The translations under genes and the position numbers were made by a program. Positions 8,534 to 14,043 of a DNA stretch of 15,118 nucleotides are shown here, piece after piece. The first letter of the stretch is position 1. Each line of letters opens with the position of its first letter. Source of the stretch: Ktedonobacterales bacterium (lineage in GTDB: Bacteria; Chloroflexota; Ktedonobacteria; Ktedonobacterales; JADMIN01); contig JANWHL010000259.1 in NCBI GenBank assembly GCA_025450405.1, positions 1 through 15,118 of the forward strand. Direction: 5' to 3'. Below the pieces are notes generated by a model, which was not told the DNA's origin, ran no database searches, and saw only the letters and a program-made list of their open reading frames with translations.

Positions 8534-8953
8534 CGTCGAATGCTCCTCTCACGCCGCTGAGCTACTTCCCCATCGCCACGCGCTGGATTAACGAAGCATG
8601 CGCATACCCGGCGCGTATCCTCGAGGAGCTCGCCGCTGTCTGCAGAGGCTATACTTCAGTTGGTTCGCGATCCGGAAACCGAATGCGGAGTGCCATTAAC
8701 ACGGTTAGGGTAAGCCACCACGCAAAGGTGACACTCCGTCGCCTTTGGAATGGGGCTCTCCGGCACTACCGCATGCGCTGGATCCAGGCAGCCATGACAA
8801 CGGGGACGACTGCCGCCTCCACAAGCCATTTGATGTGTGGCAGAACAATTGGGTGATCGCGGACCGCCGTTTTCCTGGAGCTCTCTCCGCGTGCCCGCAG
8901 CCCGGGGCCCAAACCGAGTCAATCCACCGGCCTGGTGCGACGCCGATGGACGG
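8534..8953 (-). other. cas3 leader / possible creT region
   Basis: About 410 nt separate the promoter at 8954-8982 from the cas3 start. No recognisable gene is present. The segment is less GC-biased than the surrounding genes and several short reading frames cross it, the best of which is listed separately (8766-8912). A weak second promoter-like TATAGC lies near 8650 without a convincing -35. The stretch could be a long untranslated cas leader, or could encode a small RNA or peptide toxin controlled by the adjacent guide RNA. The sequence alone does not decide between these. Confidence 0.4.
8766..8912 (-). CDS. small ORF, candidate hydrophobic peptide (possible CreT toxin)
   Basis: This 48-codon frame starts at TTG 8912 and ends at TAG 8766. 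It begins about 35 nt downstream of the predicted start site of the guide-targeted promoter. A weak GGTGG lies 11 nt upstream of the TTG. The N-terminal half is basic (GLRARGESSRK). The C-terminal half is hydrophobic with a membrane-like run LVEAAVVPVVMAAWI and ends in the basic QRMR, a pattern common in small membrane toxins. I recognise no family. Against it are the rare TTG start, the weak ribosome-binding site and the ease with which short frames arise in GC-rich DNA. Known CreT genes are tiny and poorly conserved, so lack of similarity does not exclude it. Confidence 0.22.
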   Translation of the reverse strand: MGPGLRARGESSRKTAVRDHPIVLPHIKWLVEAAVVPVVMAAWIQRMR

Positions 8954-8982
8954 AGTATACCTCCATGCGCACGTTAAGTCAA
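8954..8982 (-). promoter_or_regulatory. near-consensus sigma70 promoter upstream of the cas operon
   Basis: On the minus strand the -35 is TTGACT (8982-8977) and the -10 is TATACT (8959-8954), separated by exactly 17 bp. Each box matches consensus at five of six positions. Transcription would start near 8947 and run towards cas3 (ATG at 8533). The -35 box overlaps the AAG PAM of the CreA-like guide target at 8981-9015. Cascade bound there should therefore block RNA polymerase. Confidence 0.75.
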
Positions 8983-8990
8983 GGAGGTAT
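8957..8990. promoter_or_regulatory. 8-bp inverted repeat spanning the promoter, possible operator
   Basis: ATACCTCC (8957-8964) and GGAGGTAT (8983-8990) are perfect inverted copies 18 bp apart. The left arm overlaps the -10 region and the right arm overlaps the guide seed target. The dyad could be an operator for a protein regulator, for example the nearby WYL protein, giving dual control with the guide RNA. Binding by any protein is inference. Confidence 0.45.
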
Positions 8991-9015
8991 TGGTACAAAG
9001 CCAAAAGCGCTTCCA
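8981..9015 (+). promoter_or_regulatory. target site (PAM plus protospacer) of the CreA-like guide
   Basis: The plus strand reads AAG (8981-8983), the canonical type I-E PAM, followed by GAGGTATTGGTACAAAGC. The guide starts GAGGTGTTGGTGCAACGC. Matches are positions 1-5, 7-11, 13-15, 17 and 18; mismatches are 6, 12 and 16. Positions 6 and 12 are bases that Cas7 flips out in type I-E Cascade and that need not pair. Beyond position 18 only scattered matches remain. Partial pairing of this kind is known to support Cascade binding and repression without Cas3-mediated destruction. The site covers and abuts the -35 of the promoter at 8954-8982. Confidence 0.85.
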
Positions 9016-9064
9016 CGGCTCTGGAAGACGATCCTTGCCGTCGATCATGGCGTCGGCAAATATG

Positions 9065-9109
9065 GCGAACGGCATGCGGACGACGTTCCATCGCCCGCAT
9101 GCCGTTCGC
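9065..9109 (-). terminator. long perfect hairpin behind the guide RNA, likely terminator or processing signal
   Basis: GCGAACGGCATGCGG (9065-9079) and its exact complement CCGCATGCCGTTCGC (9095-9109) form a 15-bp stem around a 15-nt loop, in which a further 3 bp can pair. On the minus strand the stem is followed by CATATTTGCC, a poor T-tract, so a canonical Rho-independent terminator is not assured. The hairpin overlaps the last 6 nt of the degenerate second repeat and sits between the guide unit and the promoter it targets, where it would end or stabilise the guide transcript. Confidence 0.6.
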
Positions 9110-9193
9110 GCCCCCACAAATGTGAGGACCGGCTTGATGCCGCCGCGCGTTGCACCAACACCTCAGGTTCACCCCCACCAGCGTGGGGAATGC
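9104..9193 (-). CRISPR. single-spacer type I-E unit: repeat, 32-nt spacer, degenerate repeat
   Basis: Read on the minus strand, repeat 1 (9193-9165) is GCATT, stem CCCCAC, loop GCTG, stem GTGGGG, then handle GTGAACCT. This is a close match to type I-E repeats of the GTGGGGGTGAACCG class. The spacer is 9164-9133 (32 nt). Repeat 2 (9132-9104) keeps the stem as CCTCAC-ATTT-GTGGGG with one G-U pair but has lost the handle, matching repeat 1 at 16 of 29 positions. The two stems are exactly 61 bp apart, the 29+32 period of type I-E arrays. I see no further copies in the window, so this is not an ordinary array. Confidence 0.85.
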
Positions 9194-9205
9194 ATGGCCT
9201 TGGCC

Positions 9206-9235
9206 ATTGTACCGCACCACCTCGGAGTGTGTCCG
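9206..9235 (-). promoter_or_regulatory. candidate promoter of the CreA-like RNA
   Basis: On the minus strand CGGACA (9235-9230) and TACAAT (9211-9206) are separated by 18 bp. The -10 matches consensus at five of six positions and the -35 at four. The predicted start near 9199 is only about 6 nt before the first repeat, as expected for a minimal guide gene without a leader. Confidence 0.5.
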
Positions 9236-9381
9236 ATAATTGTCGAGCGCACCACGCGGTGTCACCGCCGACGATACCGCATTCGTCTCCATGTCCTTAT
9301 TGCCTCCGCACCATTCCCGCCTCAGGTCCGTGCACTTGCTCGCAGCGTGGGCCCATCCAGCCCTCCCGTGGCAAGACGGCG

Positions 9382-10401
9382 TCATCCGGGCGCGACCTCG
9401 TCGCTCCCATCCCCTGCGGCCACCTCGTCCGCTTCGTAGGCGGCCACCTGCGCCCGCGCCTCCGCCAGCAGCTCCCGCCTCAACCCATCCGGCGCCAGCA
9501 CCCGCACGTCCGCCCCCCACTGCCGGATCCACGGCTTCATCTCCAGCGTGCTCCCCACCCGCACCGTGAACAGACACGACCCGTCGGCCAGGTCCTCGAT
9601 CCGCTGCGAGGGGTGCCAGAAGCTCTCCTTCAGCCGCCGGGCCACCCGCGCCCCGAAGCGCAGCCGCACCTCCACCGGCTCGTCCTCGCCCCACATCACC
9701 CCCCACGACGACGCCAGCAGCCGCTCCGCGTCGAACCGCTCCGGCACCTCGAACCGCTCGTCTGTCAGCGCCGCCGCCTGAACCCGCTCCAGCTTCAGCG
9801 TCCGCAGCTCCCCACGCAGCTCGTCCTGACCAATCACGTAACACGCGAAACCTGGCCACGCCGGCTGCATGAAATACGGCGCGAATACGCGCTCCGTCCG
9901 CTCTCCGGTCTGGTATGAATAGTAGGTCAGCCGCGCCTTGCGCCCCTGGATCCACGCCTGCGTGATCACCCGGAACGCCTCCTCATACTCCGGCCGCGCC
10001 GGGTGCTCGCTAACCGTCGCCGCCGCCTCGTGGATGTAGCTCGCCACCCGCGGCGAGTGCCCGCGCAGCGCGTCCGCCAGCTTCTCCAGCGCCTTCACCA
10101 CGTGCGGATTCCGCTCGTCGCTGTGCCGCGAGAGCAGCCGCGCCGCCAGGAACAACGCCACCAGCTCATAGGGCGTGAACTTCACGCTGTAGAGGCTCCG
10201 TCGGTGGTCCAGCTTCCAGCGCGGCCCCGACTTGATCAGCCCCGTCCCGCGCCGTTCCATCTCCCGCACGTCCCGGTGGATCGTCGACCGGTTCACACCG
10301 TAATGCACCGCCAATTGTCCCGTCGTGAGCCCAGCCGGAGCGTTGGCGAGCTTCCGTTCGATATCGTCCATGCGCTCCACGCGATCTTCGGCCCGTGCCA
10401 C
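9382..10401 (-). CDS. HTH and WYL-domain transcriptional regulator
   Basis: A 339-residue DNA-binding regulator. Residues about 12-65 form a DeoR/HTH_11-type winged helix (ERKLANAPAGLTTGQLAVHY, then GVNRSTIHRDVREMERRGTG). Residues about 140-215 are the WYL domain, with the family signature region PYFMQPAWPGFACYVIGQDE. Residues about 242-325 are the WCX-type C-terminal extension (EVRLRFGARVARRLKESFW through DVRVLAPDGLRREL). WYL proteins sense nucleic acid or nucleotide ligands and often sit beside type I CRISPR-Cas loci, where several control cas transcription. I chose GTG 10401 because AGGAAGG lies 8 nt upstream; ATG 10371 is the alternative. It is co-directional with cas genes but separated by the guide-RNA interval, so it is probably a separate transcription unit. 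Control of the cas promoter is inference. Confidence 0.88.
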   Translation of the reverse strand: MARAEDRVERMDDIERKLANAPAGLTTGQLAVHYGVNRSTIHRDVREMERRGTGLIKSGPRWKLDHRRSLYSVKFTPYELVALFLAARLLSRHSDERNPHVVKALEKLADALRGHSPRVASYIHEAAATVSEHPARPEYEEAFRVITQAWIQGRKARLTYYSYQTGERTERVFAPYFMQPAWPGFACYVIGQDELRGELRTLKLERVQAAALTDERFEVPERFDAERLLASSWGVMWGEDEPVEVRLRFGARVARRLKESFWHPSQRIEDLADGSCLFTVRVGSTLEMKPWIRQWGADVRVLAPDGLRRELLAEARAQVAAYEADEVAAGDGSDEVAPG

Positions 10402-10450
10402 GGTGCCATCCTTCCTCGCTCCTCTCTCGCACCTCGCCACTCGCAAGGCG

Positions 10451-10459
10451 AGTATAGCA
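10451..10459 (-). promoter_or_regulatory. extended -10 promoter of the WYL regulator gene
   Basis: On the minus strand TGCTATACT (10459-10451) is an extended -10 (TGn plus TATACT). The -35 region is poor and coincides with the inner copy of the twin motif at 10466-10480. Transcription would begin near 10444, leaving an untranslated leader of about 43 nt before GTG 10401. The overlap suggests activation or autoregulation through that motif. Confidence 0.55.
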
Positions 10460-10465
10460 CCACGA

Positions 10466-10533
10466 TGTTGCGAACTACGCCACGCGTCGACCGATGCCAA
10501 GGAGAGGCGCGCAAGAAGTGTTGCGAACAACGC
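10466..10533. promoter_or_regulatory. twin 15-bp motif upstream of the WYL gene, putative operator pair
   Basis: TGTTGCGAACTACGC (10466-10480) and TGTTGCGAACAACGC (10519-10533) are direct repeats, identical at 14 of 15 positions and 53 bp (about five helical turns) apart. Each holds a small dyad GTT-GCG-AAC. The inner copy occupies the -35 region of the WYL promoter. I do not see the motif near the cas promoter. Confidence 0.5.
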
Positions 10534-11258
10534 GGCGATCCGGCCGCTCAGCACCCCATGGACCCGACATTACCCCCGCCACGCCCCACGTCCTGCGCGC
10601 CCACCCTCATCTGCCCAGAACTTCCAAAACCGCCTGACCGACATCTGTCTCACAGGTCGTACCGGCTCGCCCGCCCACGCCGTCCCTGCCGCCGATGCCC
10701 CCCACTCTCACTGCGCCGATGACCGGCCCCCGTGGCGCCTTGCCGCGTCTCGTTGCCCGCATCCGTCCCCACCGCTCTCTGTCCGATGCCCGCGCCAACG
10801 GTCGTTTGCCGCGTCCTTCCCAGCGCCTCCACGCCAGACGCTCCGCCCACCATCCCCAGTTCCCCTCGCCGAGCTTTCCAGAGGCTCTCGCCATCCGCGC
10901 CCACTTCCTGTCACGAGGTCGTCGCGCCATCCCCGCGGTCCCTTGTGATGCTTGGTCACCCGTTCTATACTTGGTCTGGAATCCATGGCACGTCGGCGTG
11001 GCCCGCCGTGGGCACCTCGACGGCCAATGGGAAGCGGTGAACCACCATGGACGTACTCCATCTGCCTCCCCAGAGTCGTCCGACGACGCGATACCTGCCC
11101 GGATGGCGCTTTCCCGGACGTCGGTTTGCACCCTGCGCGGTCCCGCTTGGTGGAATGACTATGTCAGCCACCGATCGCGCTCCTGGCGGTACGCGTAGAA
11201 TCCGATTCCCTATCCTCGCCATAGCTCCCTCCCACCTCCTCGCCGCGTCACCCTCGCG
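10534..11258. other. intergenic stretch without a recognisable gene
   Basis: Over 700 bases contain open frames on both strands, but none has a recognisable domain or clear ribosome-binding site, and their translations look like random GC-rich composition (Arg, Pro, Ala, Ser). The only notable signal is a promoter-like sequence on the plus strand at 10943-10971, listed separately. A lineage-specific small gene cannot be excluded. Confidence 0.5.
10943..10971 (+). promoter_or_regulatory. orphan plus-strand promoter candidate
   Basis: TTGTGA (10943-10948) and TATACT (10966-10971) are separated by 17 bp. The predicted start is near 10978. It reads into an uncharacterised stretch and the repeat cluster at 11259-11756, well before hrcA. 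It might drive an unrecognised small gene or a noncoding RNA through the repeats, or be fortuitous. Confidence 0.35.
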
Positions 11259-11756
11259 ATCGTTGCGGCACGTTGCGGCATGCCTGATCGCCAGCTCAAC
11301 CCACCCAGCCGCCCAGGCGGCGATGATCGTCGCGGCATTCCGCGGCATGACCGCCAACCAGCTTGACCGCCCCACACCTGACCGCCCCGGCATCCCCCGG
11401 CCTGCCCGACCGCTCGTTCCCACGACCCCAACGCCGGGCCATCGGCACAGCCGCTCGCAGGTGGAGTTGGCGTTCCTTGCGGCATGTTGCGGCATGCCCG
11501 CCCGCCAGCTATGTGCGACCAAGGCGATCGGTGCGGCATATTGCGGCATGCTCGGCCGCCAGCTCCGCGCCCCCACGGCGATCGCCGCGGCATTCCGCGG
11601 CATGCTCGGTGGCCTGCTACACCAGCCGGTCGCCAATCCGCGCACGCTCCACGGCCTCGCGTGCGGTGCCTGGCCGCTATCCCCTCATGATCAGGGGCAC
11701 CACGGGGGACAGGACCACCGTGATCGCCGCGGCAATCCGCGGCATGCCTGGCAGCT
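11259..11756. repeat. cluster of six degenerate repeats with paired GCGGCA boxes
   Basis: Each unit has two GCGGCA boxes exactly 10 bp apart followed by CATG-type bases, and most end in a CCAGCT-like tail. First boxes start at 11265, 11332, 11479, 11533, 11587 and 11729. Units three to five are in strict 54-bp register; the others are 67, 147 and 142 bp from their neighbours. A GATCG-like segment often precedes the unit. Because 54 is a multiple of three, repeated peptides appear in several frames on both strands, so open frames here are not evidence of a protein. The function is unknown. Confidence 0.65.
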
Positions 11757-11790
11757 CGCTCCACCGCCCCAACCTCTTGTTGTCTCGCCG

Positions 11791-11817
11791 TTGGCAGTCC
11801 CTTGACGCGAGTGCCAG
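11791..11817. promoter_or_regulatory. CIRCE operator, distal copy
   Basis: TTGGCAGTC, nine bases, then GAGTGCCAG: the 9-9-9 inverted repeat of CIRCE (consensus TTAGCACTC-N9-GAGTGCTAA) in its GC-rich form, with imperfect arms. HrcA binds CIRCE to repress heat-shock operons. This copy contains the -35 of the hrcA promoter. Confidence 0.8.
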
Positions 11818-11830
11818 CATCGGGTAAAAT
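11802..11830 (+). promoter_or_regulatory. promoter of the hrcA-grpE-dnaK operon
   Basis: TTGACG (11802-11807) and TAAAAT (11825-11830) lie 17 bp apart, a strong housekeeping-type promoter. The predicted start near 11837 leaves a leader of about 144 nt before hrcA ATG 11981. One CIRCE covers the -35 and a second lies just at and after the start site, so HrcA can block both RNA polymerase binding and escape. Confidence 0.8.
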
Positions 11831-11839
11831 GTGAGGGCG

Positions 11840-11866
11840 TTGGCAAACGGCATGCGCGAGTGCCAA
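11840..11866. promoter_or_regulatory. CIRCE operator, proximal copy
   Basis: TTGGCAAAC, nine bases, then GAGTGCCAA gives a second 9-9-9 CIRCE-type inverted repeat, 49 bp downstream of the first. The right arm is close to consensus. It is positioned just after the predicted transcription start. Confidence 0.8.
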
Positions 11867-11914
11867 TCCGGCCCGTCCACCGGCCCAGCGCCCGCGCGCG
11901 GTTCCGCTCCGCCT

Positions 11915-11956
11915 CCCCTCTCCTCGCGGGGAGAGGGGGCCAGGGGTGAGGACCCC
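11915..11956. repeat. intergenic hairpin repeat in the hrcA leader
   Basis: CCCCTCTCC (11915-11923) pairs perfectly with GGAGAGGGG (11930-11938) around a 6-nt loop. It is followed by CCAGGGGTGAGGACCCCC, which folds into a second small GGGGT/ACCCC hairpin. A related sequence lies before dnaK (14222-14273). This looks like a dispersed REP-like family. In the hrcA mRNA it sits 10-65 nt before the start codon and could affect translation or mRNA stability. Confidence 0.6.
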
Positions 11957-11980
11957 CAACACCCTGGGAGGCACGCCCGC

Positions 11981-13087
11981 ATGACCGTCGAGCACGAGCC
12001 CCTCTCCGCCCGCCAGGAGGCCATCCTCAGCGCGCTGATCCAGGAATACGTGCGCAGCGCCGAGCCCGTCGCCTCCCGCTCCCTCTCCGACCAGCTCGCC
12101 CGCACCCTCGGACCCGGCCACAGCCCCGCCACCATCCGCAGCGAGCTCGGCGCCCTCGAGGACCACGGCCTCATCGTCCAGCCCCACCACTCCGCCGGCC
12201 GCGTCCCCACCGACCTCGGCTATCGCTACTTCGTCGAGCGCCTCATGAACGAGACCACCCTCTCGCTCGACGAGCAGCGCCTCATCCGCCACCAGTTCTA
12301 CCAGGTCCAGCACCAGCTCGATCAGTGGGTCCGGCTCACGGCCTCCGTCATGGCCATCGCCCTCCAGAGCGCCGCCGTCATCACCCCACCGCGCGGCCCG
12401 CGCACACGCCTCAAGCACTTCGAGCTGCTCGCCCTCCACGACGCCGCGACCCTCCTCGTCCTCGTCCTGGAGGACGGCACGGTGGAGCAGGAGCGCCTCT
12501 ACCTCGATAACCCCACCAGCCAGGAGGAGCTCAGCCGCCTCGCGCGCCACTTCAACGAACGCTACCGCGGCGCCGACGCCGCCGCGCTGCGCCAGGATGC
12601 CGCCAGCGACGACCTCAGCCCCGATGAGCATCTCGTCGCCGATGCCCTCGCCCGGCTCCTGGACCAGCACGCGCGCTTCACCTATGGCTCGTTCTACCAG
12701 GACGGCCTGACCCAGCTCCTCCGTCGCGATGAGTACACCCGCCTGGGCTCCGAGAGCGCACGCGCCGAGCGCATCCGCAAGGTCGTCGAGGCGCTGGAGC
12801 AGAACCGCTTCCTCCCCGCCCTCGCCCCCCAGGTGATGGCCGCCGAAGGCGTCCAGGTGATCATCGGGGCGGAGAACCAGACCGACGACCTCAAGGACAT
12901 GAGCATGGTCGTCGCGCGCTACGGCGTCGAGGGTCAGGTCGGCGGTCTGCTCGGCGTGGTTGGCCCCACCCGCATGCAGTACGGCCGCGCCATCGCCATC
13001 GTCCGCTACATGACCGAGTTGCTCAACGACCTGCTCGCCGAACAATACGGATCGGAACAGTACGAATCGGACGGAGGGATGCCATGA
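11981..13087 (+). CDS. hrcA: HrcA, heat-inducible transcription repressor
   Basis: HrcA represses chaperone operons by binding CIRCE and is kept folded by GroEL, so it falls off DNA during heat stress. The 368-residue product has the N-terminal winged helix (RQEAILSALIQEYVRSAEPV, then SPATIRSELGALEDHGLIV, then HSAGRVPTDLGYRYFVE). The C-terminal half carries the typical dimer/GAF-like segments, including GVQVIIGAENQ and GGLLGVVGPTRMQYGRAIAI. GGGAGG lies 9 nt before ATG 11981. Its stop overlaps the grpE start by 4 nt (ATGA, 13084-13087). Two CIRCE copies upstream show autoregulation of the operon. The upstream in-frame extension reads the leader repeats and is not part of the protein. Confidence 0.96.
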   Translation: MTVEHEPLSARQEAILSALIQEYVRSAEPVASRSLSDQLARTLGPGHSPATIRSELGALEDHGLIVQPHHSAGRVPTDLGYRYFVERLMNETTLSLDEQRLIRHQFYQVQHQLDQWVRLTASVMAIALQSAAVITPPRGPRTRLKHFELLALHDAATLLVLVLEDGTVEQERLYLDNPTSQEELSRLARHFNERYRGADAAALRQDAASDDLSPDEHLVADALARLLDQHARFTYGSFYQDGLTQLLRRDEYTRLGSESARAERIRKVVEALEQNRFLPALAPQVMAAEGVQVIIGAENQTDDLKDMSMVVARYGVEGQVGGLLGVVGPTRMQYGRAIAIVRYMTELLNDLLAEQYGSEQYESDGGMP

Positions 13088-14043
13088 GCGAGGACACACG
13101 CGAACAGCCCAATACGCCGGACATACCTGATATGCCCGAGGTGCCGGAGATGCCCGAGATGGTCGAGACGCCGGACACCCCGGACGCGGCCGAGGGCGAT
13201 CCTGTGGGCGCGACCGGAGACGCGGCACACGCGGATGGTCCCAACTTCACGCTCGTGGATGGCGAGAGCTCGCGAGCTACGCCCGCTGCTGCCGCCGCGC
13301 CGACCGACTCGCGTGATGCGGATGCGGCGGCGGGCGCGGCGGCAAGCGCCACGGCGAAGGACGGCGCGCCCGGCACGGAGTCGGCCGCGGGCACCGCGGC
13401 CGGCCCCGGTCCGTCGGACGCGGCCGACACGCCGGCACCAGACTCCCTCGCCGCGTTGCGCGACCGCGTGGACCAGCTCGAACGCGACCTCGCCCACGAA
13501 CGCGACCAGGCCACCGAGTATCTGAACCGCTGGCAGCGCGCCCAGGCCGACATGTCGAACCTCCGCCGCCGCGCCGACCAGGAGCGCGACCAGCTCCACG
13601 CCTTCGCCGCGTGGCAGGCCGTGGCCTTCGCCCTCCCCGCGATCGACAGCCTCGAGCGCGCCTTCCAGACACTGCCCGAGCCGCTCACTGGTCTCACCTG
13701 GATCAATGGCGTGGCCCTGGTCGACCACCAGCTGCGCCAGGCCGTGGCCGCGCTGGGCGTCACCGAAATCGCGGCGGACCCCGGCCAGCCGCTTGACCAC
13801 ACGCGCCACCAGCCCGTCGCGGAGCACGAGACCGCGACACATCCCGAGGGCACGATCGCCTTGGTCGTTCAACGCGGCTACGAAATCAATGGCCACATCC
13901 TGCGGCCAACGCTCGTCGCCGTGGCCCGCCCACCACGCTCCGACCCGGCGCCCAACGCCGGTGAACACAGTCCTGGCGAACACACCGCGGATGAACACGG
14001 CGCGTCGCCAGCCGGCGAAGCCCCCCCCGGCTCCAGTCCGTAG
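13084..14043 (+). CDS. grpE: GrpE, nucleotide exchange factor of DnaK, with long disordered N-terminus
   Basis: GrpE releases ADP from DnaK and resets the folding cycle. The core is clear: a long coiled coil at about residues 121-175 (SLAALRDRVDQLERDLAHER onward, with YLNRWQRAQADMSNLRRRAD), then the head with ALPAIDSLERAF and, near the end, HPEGTIALVVQRGYEINGHI and LRPTLVAVAR (about 253-282). At 319 residues it is much longer than the usual roughly 180-220. The extra length is a 120-residue acidic, Pro/Ala-rich N-terminus that opens with PDIPDMPEVPEMPEM-type repeats, plus a 37-residue tail rich in Gly, His and Pro. Translation is coupled to hrcA by the ATGA overlap. The stop codon TAG is supplied by the first bases of a repeat element. 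Confidence 0.94.
   Translation: MSEDTREQPNTPDIPDMPEVPEMPEMVETPDTPDAAEGDPVGATGDAAHADGPNFTLVDGESSRATPAAAAAPTDSRDADAAAGAAASATAKDGAPGTESAAGTAAGPGPSDAADTPAPDSLAALRDRVDQLERDLAHERDQATEYLNRWQRAQADMSNLRRRADQERDQLHAFAAWQAVAFALPAIDSLERAFQTLPEPLTGLTWINGVALVDHQLRQAVAALGVTEIAADPGQPLDHTRHQPVAEHETATHPEGTIALVVQRGYEINGHILRPTLVAVARPPRSDPAPNAGEHSPGEHTADEHGASPAGEAPPGSSP

Larger units (their letters stand above)
9065..9199 (-). ncRNA. CreA-like guide RNA (crRNA-like regulatory RNA) transcript
   Basis: The predicted RNA starts near 9199, enters a type I-E repeat 6 nt later, and continues through a 32-nt guide, a degenerate repeat and the terminal hairpin. Processing by Cas6e after the first repeat stem would leave the 5' handle GUGAACCU followed directly by the guide, exactly as for an ordinary type I-E crRNA. 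The guide pairs with a promoter 120-150 bp downstream on the same strand. This architecture (minimal repeat-spacer-degenerate repeat next to its target promoter and cas genes) is that of CreA antitoxins or CreR autorepressors described in other CRISPR subtypes. The transcript ends are predictions. Confidence 0.75.

Noticed and set aside
9104..9193. Remnant of an ordinary CRISPR array with a phage-derived spacer
   Set aside because: The seed matches a local promoter with a correct PAM and type I-E periodic mismatches, which a random acquired spacer would not be expected to show. It remains the null model to test.
9206..9227. Second partial match of the guide (GAGGTGGTGC) within the guide's own promoter
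   Set aside because: Pairing breaks at position 7 and several later seed positions, and the adjacent bases are TCC rather than an AAG-type PAM.
8705..9955. 416-codon minus-strand frame crossing the WYL gene, the guide RNA and the promoter
   Set aside because: It is a shadow of the WYL gene continuing by chance through the regulatory interval. It would span the repeat unit, the hairpin and the promoter.
11047..11805. 252-codon plus-strand frame through the GCGGCA repeats
   Set aside because: The repeats stay open on both strands because their period is a multiple of three. The frame runs into the CIRCE/promoter region and lacks a convincing ribosome-binding site or domain.
11210..13228. 672-codon open frame on the minus strand opposite hrcA
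   Set aside because: It is antisense to hrcA in a GC-rich codon context. Its translation is hydrophobic/acidic mirror sequence, and its end reads through the GCGGCA repeats. No family is recognised.
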